Shown in pieces: positions 35,798 through 45,658 of a stretch of 64,000 nt of DNA. A model generated the notes under the pieces. That model had not been told where the DNA came from and did no database searches. It worked only from the letters and a program-made list of their open reading frames with translations. The position numbers were made by a program, and so were the translations under genes. Location of the stretch: contig NC_058522.1 in the NCBI RefSeq assembly GCF_904849725.1, forward strand, positions 336,417,029-336,481,028. The letters are read 5' to 3'. Source of the DNA: Hordeum vulgare subsp. vulgare (taxonomy: Eukaryota; Streptophyta; Magnoliopsida; Poales; Poaceae). The stretch's first letter is position 1. Each line of letters starts with the position of its first letter.

Positions 35798-37320
35798 TGA
35801 TATGTCTCGAACGTATCGATAATTTATGACGTATTCATGTCATGTTTGCCTATGTTTACAATACTTTTATATGGTTTTTCTGCACTTTATATGATTCATT
35901 TAGAACTAACCCGGACTGACGTTGTTTCAGCAGAACTACTACGGTGTTATTTTTTGTGCACAAATAAAAGTTCTCGGAATTAGACGAAACTTTTTGATGA
36001 TTTTTTGGAGGAAAAGAGATGTACTCGAGTAAAGAACCACCAGAGGGGGGCCTGGTGCCCACTAGACACCAGGCCGCGCCAACCCCCCTCTAGTGGGCTG
36101 ATGTCTAGTGGGCACCTCGTGGCCCATCTTGGCATGATTCTGATGCGCAAAAATCCTACAAATATAGAAACCTCCATAAATTACCCTAGATCAGAAGTTC
36201 CTCCTCCGCAGCTCTCTGTATCGATGAAAAACCAATCTGCAGAAAAAACAATAGCGAAACCAGGAGAGAAACAGAGAGAGGGATCCAATCCTGGAGGGGC
36301 TCTCGCCCCTCCGGGAGCCATGGAGGCCAAGGACCAGAGGGGAGAACATCTCCCCATCTTGGGATAGGCTATGCAGGAGGAGGCCTAAGGGGGAGACTCT
36401 CTCCCCCTCTCTTCCGGTGGCGCCGGAGGAAGCATCACCGCGGTGGTCGTCTTCATCAACATCACTGTCTTCATCGCCTTCCTCATGTATTTTAAGCGTT
36501 CCACTATCCTGCACCCTATTGTAATCCCTTACTTGGACATGGTGTTTCATGCCACATAATATTAATCAATGACTGATGGCTATCCTATGATGTTTGAGTA
36601 GATCGATGTTGTCCTTTGGGTTAATTGATGATCTTGATCGGTTTGAGTGTATGTTTTATTTTGGTGTTGTCCTAAGGTGCTTTTCGTGAGGTGCACACGT
36701 GAAAGATCCACACTGGAGGTTGTTGCAATATGTTCATGAATCTCTTATAGTGGGTGGTGAGAGTGACAGGAACTTACACCCGAGTAGGAGAGTTGTGCGC
36801 GTATGGGGCTAAAGAGGACTTGATAGTTAAGGTTGTGGTTGGGTTTTACCTTGATGACTTCTAGTTGTTGATGATGCTTGCTAGAGGTCCAAAATTCATA
36901 TGATTCAAGGATGGAAAATATGTTAGCTCATGCCTCTCCCTCATATAAACTTGTAAGAATAATTACCGATCTCGTCATCAATTGCCTAGGATGATTCCGC
37001 ACAACATACCATCATTATTCCATAGTGGCTATTTGAAATATATTATAATATATTCTAACTCTATTTAGTGCTGTGACAATTTTCATATTTTAGTTCTCCA
37101 TTATCATGCACAGCTATCCTCCTTATGCCCACAAACGGAATTTTATTTATCGTTGCTAGATAGAAGGAAACACTTGGTGTACGTAGAGTTGTATCGATGG
37201 CAGATAAGACTTGAGATAATATTGACCTTACATTTAGCTCCTTGTGGGTTCGACACTCCATACTTACCACTTACATATTTGGGAAGTGCTACAATGATTC
37301 CTTGCACTTGGGGAATTTCA
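35798..37320 (+). repeat. 3' LTR of element D (1523 bp)
   Basis: Begins TGATATGTCTCGAACG after a polypurine tract (attaagcttggcgatgc) and ends GGGGAATTTCA. ATCAG at 37321-37325 would be its target duplication; the other copy is lost. It carries a perfect inverted repeat with 15-bp arms, 36054-36068 and 36102-36116. The right boundary is set where Athila-type RNase H coding sequence resumes. Confidence 0.78.
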
Positions 37321-37508
37321 ATCAGTGTGAACAATTACTTTAGAGTCAACAATGTAAGGTCTGAATTTATCACAAGCAAATACAACTGATAAGAATTCTA
37401 TCTTAGTGGTAGCATAATTTCTCTGGGCAGTTTTACTAGCATAATGAATGACATTTAATTTCTTATCAACTCTTTGTCCTAGAACAGCACCAACAACATA
37501 ATCACTAG
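37321..37508 (-). pseudogene. RNase H fragment of an Athila-type gypsy (probably element B)
   Basis: Minus-strand translation SDYVVGAVLGQRVDKK, NVIHYASKTAQRNYAT, FLSVVFACDKFRPYIVDSK and VHTD. These are conserved parts of the gypsy RNase H, with the first acidic residue in SDY and the last in HTD. Three residues normally present between SKT and AQR seem deleted. It is bounded on one side by the LTR of D and on the other by the LTR of F, so it is a remnant of the sequence that received both insertions. Strand and lineage fit element B. Confidence 0.8.
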
Positions 37509-38055
37509 TGTCGTGGTTTTGTCACGGCAGATGTCATCGTGAAAGGACTTAGAGATGGATCCATCGCACCTTGGTGGCGACTCAAAGGGGTTAAGCGGAA
37601 GCGATACTCGGGTTTACCCAGGTTCGGCCCTCCGATGGAGGTAAAAGCCTACGTCCTGCTTTGTGTATATTGATGGTGGAATCGATTACAAGGGTGCGTA
37701 ACTCGCCTGACCTAGCTCTCGATGGATTGTCACTTAATATTTCTACCCTAGAGACTCGCCTTTATATACAAGTCGAGGCCCTATGTTTACAAGAGTCTAG
37801 GCCACATCATAAATCATGACCTGATATATCTCTAAACCGTCGTGTCTCTCAAGCAAGGAAACTACTTGGCGAGTCTTCCTCTTCATGGGCCTTGAGTCCC
37901 CATCTGGGCTCTTGGGCTCAGCCAGCTCTCTACTGGAGATCACCTCACGCCTTCTGGGTCCTAGGTCTAAGCCCATCTTGATCATAAATGTTAAGTTGCC
38001 TTGAACCTGACCTGGCCCAATAGGGCAGGTCATACAACGGGTAATATCCCCAACA
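37509..38055 (-). repeat. 3' LTR of element F (547 bp)
   Basis: Plus-strand ends TGTCGTGG and CCCCAACA; minus strand begins TGTTGGGGATATTACC. A TATATAAA on the minus strand lies at about 37761-37769. Directly to its right the minus strand reads ATATGGGGCCTAA, a polypurine tract (38056-38070). Confidence 0.82.
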
Positions 38056-39069
38056 TTAGGCCCCATATTGACTTGAATTTAGTCATGCCAATAAACCTTC
38101 ATTCTTGACCATGGAGACTCACATGGAATCTCTGACTTGGCTTCTTAAAAAGTGACAAGCCGCCAATCTTCATGCTCCGTCCAAATCACCATATTACTTA
38201 TGGATGACGTCATCTCCCCCATAATTTCAGGGATTTTAGTGACGTCATCTCAACGGATCGTTCTGACTTTATCATGTCACCCCGAAAATGCAGGCGCCAT
38301 CATTTCCAATTTTTAATGTGCCTCCTTGACTCCCGTGCTTGTCGTTTCAGTTTCGGCCTCGGGTCTTTAAATAGGCGCGAGGGGGGGGGGTCCCTCGCCT
38401 TCATCTGCACCATCGCTCCACTTCTTCTTCCTCCTGGAGCTCGTGCTATGAACGCTCCAACATCATAGAGCTTCCACTTAGGATCTACCGCTTCCCACAT
38501 CGGTCGGGCGTGATACTCGGAGCAGATCTCAGCGGGCCACCTCCGCCAACGTCTGCATTTATCAGGTGAGTCTCTCCCCCCTCGTAGATCTGGTACACAA
38601 ATAACCCTTGTTCTTAGGGCGGCACTGGAGTTCACCAAGCATCCGTACATCGCGCCATTAACCTCATAGGCATTACTTGAATCCCGTAGTTTAGTAAAAG
38701 ACCGTGGTAGATCCATTAATAGTTTGCAGCAGATCCGTTGCTCCCTTTATTGCTTCATGAGATCACCTCACAGATTTTATAGTGCTCCTGTATCCTTAGT
38801 GTTCTTGAATTTGTGAATTATTTTCCTTTTTAGAACCACCCATAGATCCATAATTTCTGGCACCCTGTTGGAAATGTGTTTGTCTTAGATCTAGAAAACT
38901 TTCTAAGGGAGATTCAAAATTTAACCCGTCCTTAGGTTTGCGGCGAGTCATAATTTATGTTTAGATGTATCCCCACCCACTTGTTGGCGAGTTAATACTT
39001 TCGTAGATCCTTACGACCCGCCAATCGCCTTTATGTAGATTTATGAACCCATCTCTCGAGTTTGCGGTC
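38056..39069 (+). promoter_or_regulatory. Upstream region of the antisense gene in F
   Basis: Contains a TATA-like TTTAAATA (38366-38373), a run of ten G (38384-38393), a pyrimidine-rich leader (about 38400-38430) and a perfect plant splice donor CAG/GTGAGT at 38565/38566. This looks like promoter, non-coding first exon and intron start. The acceptor of this leader intron was not identified. An ORF on the other strand (38300-38716) has no recognisable content. Confidence 0.5.
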
Positions 39070-42000
39070 ATGGGTAACATATACAAAAGCAACTGGCTGC
39101 CATCAGAGACTACTACACCGTCCTTCAAGACTTTGTAAATGTGGGAACTCTAGCACCGCTGGAAATAATCTGCTGGCGGCCCGCCTTAAGAGCGCGACGG
39201 CCACAACCCGCCTGTGGGGACGTGGTGGTTTTTACTGATCACCTTGAGCGGGGCTTCACACCACCCGGCTCGAAATTCTTCAGAGATGCCCTCTACTTTT
39301 TTAATCTTCACCCCCAGGACTTAGACCCAAACTCCATCAACAACCTTTGTCAATTCCATGTATTTTGTGAAGCTTACTTGCAAATGAAGCCTGCTGTCCT
39401 CCTGTTCGGGAAATTTTTCTACTCGAATCGCCAAATGGAGTTTGCCGACGTCCCCTGCCTAGAACTCAGAGAGGTTAACATTCAGAGGCGACGAGAATGC
39501 GGGTTCCCGACTGTTACTCTGCCCAGTCATCCCAAAGGTTGGGGGAAGACTTGGTTTTATTGCCGCAACACTGCTCCAACCATTGAGAACCCCTTACCGG
39601 GCTTTAGGCAGGAACGTCTGCCTATGGATTTTAAGTTGCCCGAGAAGCTGACTGATGAAGATGAAGTTTCAATCGCCTTGTCTTTGCAAAGCTTAGGGCC
39701 TTTATCACCAACGGCCTTACTGGTGTCGATTTGATCCGCTGCTAGGTGGACTAGCGGATAATGCCTTTGAGCCACCGAGAGGGCTTAATGTGTGACTACA
39801 ACGGCGACTTAAACCATCCGCAATGCTTCTCCAACGTCACGCTTGACAAAGAAGATATTGACAATATTGTGAAAAAGCTATGTGGCGAACCACTTGAGGC
39901 TTGCTCCAAGGTTGGTTTAAAGCCATTCTGTCTCTCCAATCTGGCTCTAGAGGTAAAATAATTCAACTCGCCTGTCTTTCTTTTTTTGAGCTTGTTTCTG
40001 ACCCGTGTTCCAGTCACGTTAATCAGAAGAACTCACCTTTCTGGAAACGAAAGCTCAAAAACGCCGTCAAGAAGGTGCCGACGAAAGCCGCCCCAAAGAA
40101 GAAAACCAAGGGCAAAGCCGCCACAGTAGAGTCATCCGTTGTGGGCGAGTCTCGGGCCGCAAAAGAACACTCAGAGGTAAATACTTTTCTCCTTTTTCTT
40201 GTTCCAACACAGTTCGTACTGAAACATTGGTGTCTTCGTTTATAGGGTATTGACATGGGGAGCCAAGATGAAGACATCGAGGTAATTTCCGTTTCTTCTG
40301 ACTCAGTTTCTTCTTCTCCCAAGACGGCAAGGCAAGTCTGTAGAAAAGTCCCCCTATCTCACCCAGACGATCATCTGGATCCCGATTTCCTTTTGAAGAA
40401 GGCGGGTTATACACCAAAACGTCACACTCAAAACCATTCTGGGGATCTCTTATCCAGCTTGCCCAAGAAAACGGCCGGTCGCAAGAAACCGAGTGAGGTA
40501 TGTTTTATATTAAATGTCCTTTTTCCCTGTGCAGTCGATCCTCACGACTTACGCAATCTTTTGAATCTTATGTCTAACAGGTTTCACCTCCTTCATCTGG
40601 CGACTCAGCAGCTTCAGCTCTCCCTCCTTTAATTTGCCTCCAGGGGTAAGTCTCTTGTCAATATGTTCTTTGGACGCCAGTCTTCCAGTTTTAACATAAT
40701 TACCACCCTTTGTAGGGATCAAGCCAAAAAGAGAAGCACCGGCCAGTCATCATCTATTCCCAAGGCGGCTGAGACTCACGCCGAACCTCCTAACGATCTC
40801 CCTGATATTCAAGATGAGCTACCGAGCCCATAGAAGGAAGCAGCTGAGAATCTCAATCCGCCAAGCCCTCAAAAGGGACTGAAGATGTGACACCTGATCC
40901 AGATCCAGTCTTCATTATCCGAACAGGCTATTCTGAACCTGCATCCCCAGTGTTGACCAAGCATAAGCCCAAGGATACCCCAATCCTTATATAGAAGGGC
41001 ATGACCAAGTTGAAGCTTCCCAATATTGAGAAGCTAGAGTTTGACGAATTACATTCTGGCTATCTGAGTCGCCTGGCGGCGAGTCACGAAATGGAAAAAA
41101 GCCTGGTTAATATGATGAAGAAAAAACATGAGGTATGATATCTGTTATCCTCCTTCACACGTACTCCCATTAGCCCTCCAAAAGGCGAGTCATCCTTGTA
41201 ATGATGAGTCAGAGTTTTGTGACGAGCTTTGTAGAGAGCTTCAACCTGTAGCCCCCAAGGGTTGGGTCATTTTCTTGGAGATGAGCCGGTTCTTGGATGG
41301 AAATGTATAAGAAAAGCTTCAACCTGTAGCCCCCAAGGGTCGGGTCATCTTTTTTGTAGATGAGCCGGGTCTTTTGTTTAAATTGAAGAAAACTTCAACC
41401 TGTAGCCCCCAAGGGTCGGGTCATCTTTTTGAAAATGAGCTGCGTCTGTAGCTTAAATTGAAGAGAGCTTCAACCTGTAGCCCCCAAGGGCCGGGTCATC
41501 TTTTGGAAGATGAGCCGGGTCTTTGCTTTAAGGTAGTGCCATGGAAAATTTGAATCATACATTAGCCCCCGAGTGTCAGGGATATTGCTTGCAATCTGCA
41601 TGAAACTTGTCATAAATGTCTTGATTTTTATAGGAATCATTGATCGACGCTGACTCAACCGTGTCTGGCTTGAAGCAAAGCTTAGCAGAGCAACAAGATT
41701 CCCGAGCTAACTTTGAAGAAAAACTTCGCCTTGCACTGGTTGATATGGAAAAAATGAAGGAGGATCATAAATAATTTGAAGAAAAAGCCGAGGCGGAGTG
41801 AGTCGCCTTGCTGAAAAGGGCCGAACAAGCCGATGAACAAATGAAGGTCGCCGTGCAGGAGCTGACTGGGCTGAAACTTCATATCTCCAAGATGGCTACT
41901 GCTGTGTTTGGCAAGTGTATGATGTTGTCCTTATTTGTAAAGTGATGCTTTAAGACACTTCGGCGACTTATAACTATGTATCCTTGCTGCAGGTCCTCGA

Positions 42001-42609
42001 TCCGCCAACCTCCATGATGACTGTGTGTTGAAGCTAAAGGCTTTAACAGAGCACCTTTATGCTGGCGGCGTGATGACTATCAAGGCTGTAATGGGCGATA
42101 AGTAGCCCGTGAAGACAATCAAGTATATGTTGGGGTGCTTGTCCACCATGCCGAAGCAGATTGAAGAATTGAAAAGATCAGCCGCCCGGAAAGGAGTACT
42201 GACCACCCTAAGCCGATGCTTGGATTACGCTCGAGAGCTTAAGCCGGAGGAGATAACTGGCGGATTTCCAGAATACAAAGACGATGGGTCAGAATTCACT
42301 CGAGAGAATTATCATCGTTGTGTGAAGGAATCTCACCTAGCGGCGACTCAACTGGAAGCCAGTCTGGACTTAGCCAAGTATCAGGCGGCTTATGACGAGA
42401 ACAACAAGCGTGTCACTCCTCCCTCTTTTGAAATCACAGTTCTGACTCCGTAGCACCGTAAGCACCTTTTTGACTCTGATGCTGACCCGTCCACCATCTT
42501 GACCGACGAGGCTGAGTTCCATGCCCTAACCAATTGCAATTGGACAATGGGCGACTTAAAGATCCAAGACGGCGAAAGCTCGACGCAGGATAACCCGGAG
42601 GCGGCTTGA
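39070..42609 (+). pseudogene. Spliced antisense ORF (aORF) of Tat-lineage element F
   Basis: Plus-strand gene, opposite to pol. Inferred exons: 39070-39952, 40027-40176, 40246-40497, 40581-40645, 40716-41132, 41634-41910, 41993-42609. All introns are GT-AG except the last (GC-AG, donor gcaagt), and phases are compatible. Exon 1 (MGNIYKSNWLPS, GFTPPGSKFFRDALYFF, LHPQDLDPNSINNLCQFHVF, KTWFYCRNT) matches the Pfam family named 'putative gypsy type transposon' (Transposase_28), as I remember it. Exon 2 is very basic (KRKLKNAVKKVP), likely a nuclear signal. Exon 3 has a SUMO-interaction-like EVISVSSDS. Exon 6 looks coiled-coil. Frameshifts (about 39105 and 39690) and stops (about 40832, 40993, 41771, 42102) make it a pseudogene. 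Its role in Tat elements is unknown. Confidence 0.72.
41239..41543. repeat. Four tandem copies of a ~76-bp repeat
   Basis: Copies start at 41239, 41317, 41393 and 41468 (spacing 78, 76, 75) with the core CTTCAACCTGTAGCCCCCAA followed by gggtcgggtcatctttt and gatgagccgggtct. The array lies inside the inferred fifth intron of the antisense gene of F. Confidence 0.88.
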
Positions 42610-43569
42610 AGAAGGTGTTACTTGAAGACTACCCATGGAGATCGACCAAGAAGATCCAATTTTGGGTCATGTAAAATTTTGTGGCCTTCTTAGCCATGTA
42701 ACGGGTTAGAGATGAAAAAGTATTGTCTTGCACTGTACCTTTATTGACTCTGAAGTCTCACCCTTTTGAGAATATAAGCCGCCTTACTAGGATTTTTGCT
42801 ATGTCTTCACCATAGTAGTTATGCTTCATGTGATCAGAGAAGAATATTGAGTCGGCTCAATGAGACCCGACGAGTAGTCTTGAGTCTTGAAAACTCTAAT
42901 TGTACCACAAATATGCTTTGTAGTCACAAAATTTGCCGGCTCAAGGAGTCGCGGTAGGGTAGGACAAGCTTGCAAGGCTCTAGTGCTACCCCGGAGAGGC
43001 TTTTGCAACAACCTTAGTTGTTTAGATCGGCTGATTAGGCGCGAGTCAAGCTTCAGTGAAGCAGGTTCAGTGAACCCATGATTTGTTTATTTTCCATATG
43101 CCAGCTCCCGCAGGCACCCTTCATGTTTTATCCAAGGCAAGTTCAGGGTCAAAAACTGGATTGACTCGCCAAGAGTACATGGGACCATAGGGCGAGTCGC
43201 CAAACATACAGTCCAGTATAACCATTGTAATGCATTAACTTTTCGCTAGACAAGAGGGTATTCAGGCTGAACTTAGTGAGTAGAAGCCCCCAAGTGACCT
43301 ATGATTAGGGAAAAGTCACACATAGGATTGCAGAAGGGTTTACGCTCTTACTGCAAAACTACTTGGGAACTAGTAGCCCCCAAGTAAGCCGGCTTAATTC
43401 TCAAAATCATATAAGACGCCTATGTTTCAACTGTGCGACGTGGAAACTTTGGTCCTCTTTAGCTTACCAATATCCAGTTTTGAAATAAGTGCAGCATGGC
43501 GACTTATGCTCTTTGATACTGATAGCGTCCATGCTTGGACGACTTGTGAAACAATAAAGACTCGTGCTT
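42610..43569. other. Convergent 3' zone between antisense gene and pol of F
   Basis: About 960 bp where the plus-strand antisense gene and the minus-strand pol gene run towards each other. No supported coding region. It contains repeated phrases with agcccccaagt (about 43285 and 43377) that resemble the core of the 76-bp array. Confidence 0.55.
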
Positions 43570-44229
43570 TCAAGAAGCTGAAATGGCAGAGACCCCGAAT
43601 TTCGTGGGCGCCGGCTTTATTTCTATATATATATAAAGGAGTACAAGAACTAAACTATGTACAATGATAAGGAGCCAATGGCTGTAAGTATAATAAGGCC
43701 GCAAGTGGGCAATGTTCCACGGTCGGGTTGTTTCTAACTCTGTTGTTGGCCTGTCGAGACGAAGGTCCACCAGGTAGTAAGAACCATTATGAAGACTTTT
43801 GCTGACGACAAAGGGTCCTTCCCATGAAGGAGATAACTTGTGCATACCAGTATGATCTTGAATCAATCGAAGCACTAAGTCGCCTTCCTGAAAGACCCGG
43901 CTTCTGACTCCGCGACTGTGATAGCGTTGCAGGTCTTGCTGGTAAATCGCCGACCGTGTTGTGGCTAAGTGACGCTCCTCCTCCAAAGCATCCAACAAAT
44001 CTTGACGCACCAACTTGTTGTCCTCCTCAACATAAGCAGCCGCTCGTGGCGAGTCATGCCTAATGTCACTTGGTAAGACCGCCTCAGCTCCGTAGACCAA
44101 GAAAAAGGGCGTGAAACCAGTGGACCTGTTGGGGGTAGTTCTTATGCTCCAAAGTACTGAAGGAACCTCTTCAACCCAGCAACCCGGAGTGCGCTCCAGA
44201 GGAACCATGAGTCGGGCTTGATCCCACAC
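43570..44229 (-). pseudogene. Integrase C-terminal region of element F
   Basis: A 219-residue open frame starting inside the core helix region (MWDQARLMVPLERTPGCWVEE) and covering LWSIRTTPNRSTGFTPFFLVYG, the RSRVFQEGDLVLR and KLSPSWEGPFVVSKSL modules typical of Tat integrase tails, ending after NIAHLRPYY. The last 35 residues (hydrophobic, LLIIVHSLVLVLLYI) are probably read-through of 3' sequence. A frame change links it to the core at 44142-44603. Confidence 0.85.
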
Positions 44230-44603
44230 AAGATTTCTTGATTCGCTCTTTCTGCTTGTCCACTGGATTGGGGATGTGCAACCGCAGAGACATCAAGCCG
44301 GATGTGCTCCTTTTCACAAAATTCTTGCATGGATCCTTTGGATAAATTAGTACCATTATCAGTGATGATACTATCAGGATACCCGAAGCGAAAGATTAAC
44401 TTCTTGAGGAACTTGACGGACGTGTATGCATCGCAACTGCTAACTGGCTCTACTTTAACCCACTTACTAAATTTGTCAACCGCCACTAGTAGATGAGTCT
44501 TTTTGTTGGAAGACATCTTGAAAGGACCAACCAGGTCAAGGCCCCAGACTGCAAAAGGCCACTCAATTGGGATCATCTGCAACTCTTGAGTCGGCACGTG
44601 CAT
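44142..44603 (-). pseudogene. Integrase catalytic core of element F
   Basis: Starts MHVPTQELQMIPIEWPFAVW and contains the triad: D in WGLDLVGPF, D in IITDNGTN and E in GQAERANQEI. It is a Tat-type DD(35)E core. After AERANQEILCG the frame shifts, so the C-terminus is encoded in the overlapping ORF to the left. The upstream zinc finger is separated by a stop. It is part of one pol gene running leftwards. Confidence 0.87.
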
Positions 44604-45199
44604 CTGACGCCCAAATTTCTGACACCCATCACATCTTCATACGATGTCTTCGGCATCTACGTGCGTCGTCAACCAATAGAATCCATGTCTAAAGGCTTTT
44701 GACACCAAAGATCGTGACCCGGCGTGATGACCACAGTCGCCAGCATGAATCTCATTAAGGATCGCACATCCCTCTTCACGCGAGACACATCTTTGAAAAA
44801 TTCCACAAGTGCTTCTCTTGTGCAACTCACCCTTATGTATGCCATGGACTTGCATCGCCGGATAATTTGGCGAGCCAGCAACTCCTCAGTGGGTAACTCG
44901 CCCCATGCCAAATAAGCCATGTAAGGGACCGCCCAACCCGGACTGGCACGAAGAGCCGCCACCAGTTGAGATTCCGGGTCAGGGACCGCTATAACCTCCT
45001 CAGAGGGCAACTTCACCGACGGGTTGTGTAAGATATCCAAAAATAGCTTGTCAAAAAAAGGTATCCAAAAATAGATTGGGAGGAACCGGCTTACGCTGTG
45101 ACCCGAGTCGTGAAAGAGCATCAGCTGCCTCATTGAGCCGACGGTCGACATGATCAACTTAATAACCATGAAAGTGACCCACCACATCTGATACAGCAC
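44604..45199 (-). pseudogene. RNase H-integrase linker and integrase zinc finger of element F
   Basis: Open frames covering a linker (SEEVIAVPDPESQLVAAL, SPGWAVPYMAYLAWGELP) that is typical of Tat elements, then the HHCC finger: histidines in LNEIHAGDCGHHAGSR and cysteines in RCDGCQKF just beyond a stop at about 44637. A frame change near 44855 splits it. It would bind cDNA ends in the integration complex. Confidence 0.8.
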
Positions 45200-45658
45200 G
45201 CGTGTAAGCCGCCATCAGCGGATCCCTGGAATCCCACGTTCCAGAAACTTGATGCGCCACCAGATCCGAGTCGCCTAGGCATCTAACTTGGCTGAGGTTC
45301 ATCTCTTTGGCGATCCTAAGCCCATGGAGCAAAGCCGTAGGACGTAGCAAAACTTTTCACCCTGCGGAGAAGTCAGTACCACGCCAGCCCCCGAGCCTTC
45401 CAGCTGCCTAGACTCGTCAAAGTGGATAGTCCAATATGTGTGATCAGGTATGTCTTCTGGAATTTGCAACTCGGTCCAGTCATTGATGAAATCAACTAAG
45501 GCCTCAGACTTGATGGCCGTGTGGGGCATATACTTCATGTGGTGAGGACCAAGCTCGATGGCCCACTTAGCAATCCGCCTGGTCGCTTCACAGTTTTGTA
45601 TGATATCACCAAGTGGCGCAGAACTAATCACCGTGATCGGATGCTCCTGGAAGTAGTG
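45159..45658 (-). pseudogene. RNase H of element F (interrupted by E)
   Basis: KRIAKWAIELGPHHMKYMP-like stretch, then WTIHFDESRQLEGSGAGVVL (first catalytic D) and LLHGLRIAKEM...CLGDSDLVAHQV (another catalytic D). At the second acidic position the usual E-A-L-L reads T-A-L-L, a lost catalytic residue, with a frame change nearby (about 45300-45350). The domain is cut at 45658 by element E and continues at 55890. Confidence 0.82.

Larger units (their letters stand above)
26690..37320 (+). mobile_element. Element D: 3' half of an Athila-type gypsy, plus strand, split by C
   Basis: Plus-strand non-coding 3' domain (26690-27056 and 35258-35797) plus complete 3' LTR. The two internal parts are joined across the C insertion by its ACTAT target duplication. 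Blocks such as gcatgacaacctctgcttcc, ttggcaagcatcatgtggtg and ctcgaggacgagtag are common in the 3' domain of Triticeae Athila-type elements. The 5' LTR and coding region are missing: the left side is fused head to head with B near 26690. Confidence 0.75.

Noticed and set aside
24727..37320. B and D as the two ends of one full-length element.
   Set aside because: The LTRs face opposite ways, belong to different families and have different flanking pentamers (CCACA and ATCAG).
41239..41543. CRISPR-like regular repeats (also 46229-46325 and 53604-53831).
   Set aside because: These are direct tandem repeats without unique spacers in a plant retrotransposon setting.
39070..42609. Interpretation as a host gene.
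   Set aside because: It lies between the 3' LTR and integrase of F, in the antisense position known for Tat elements, and exon 1 resembles the gypsy-associated protein family.
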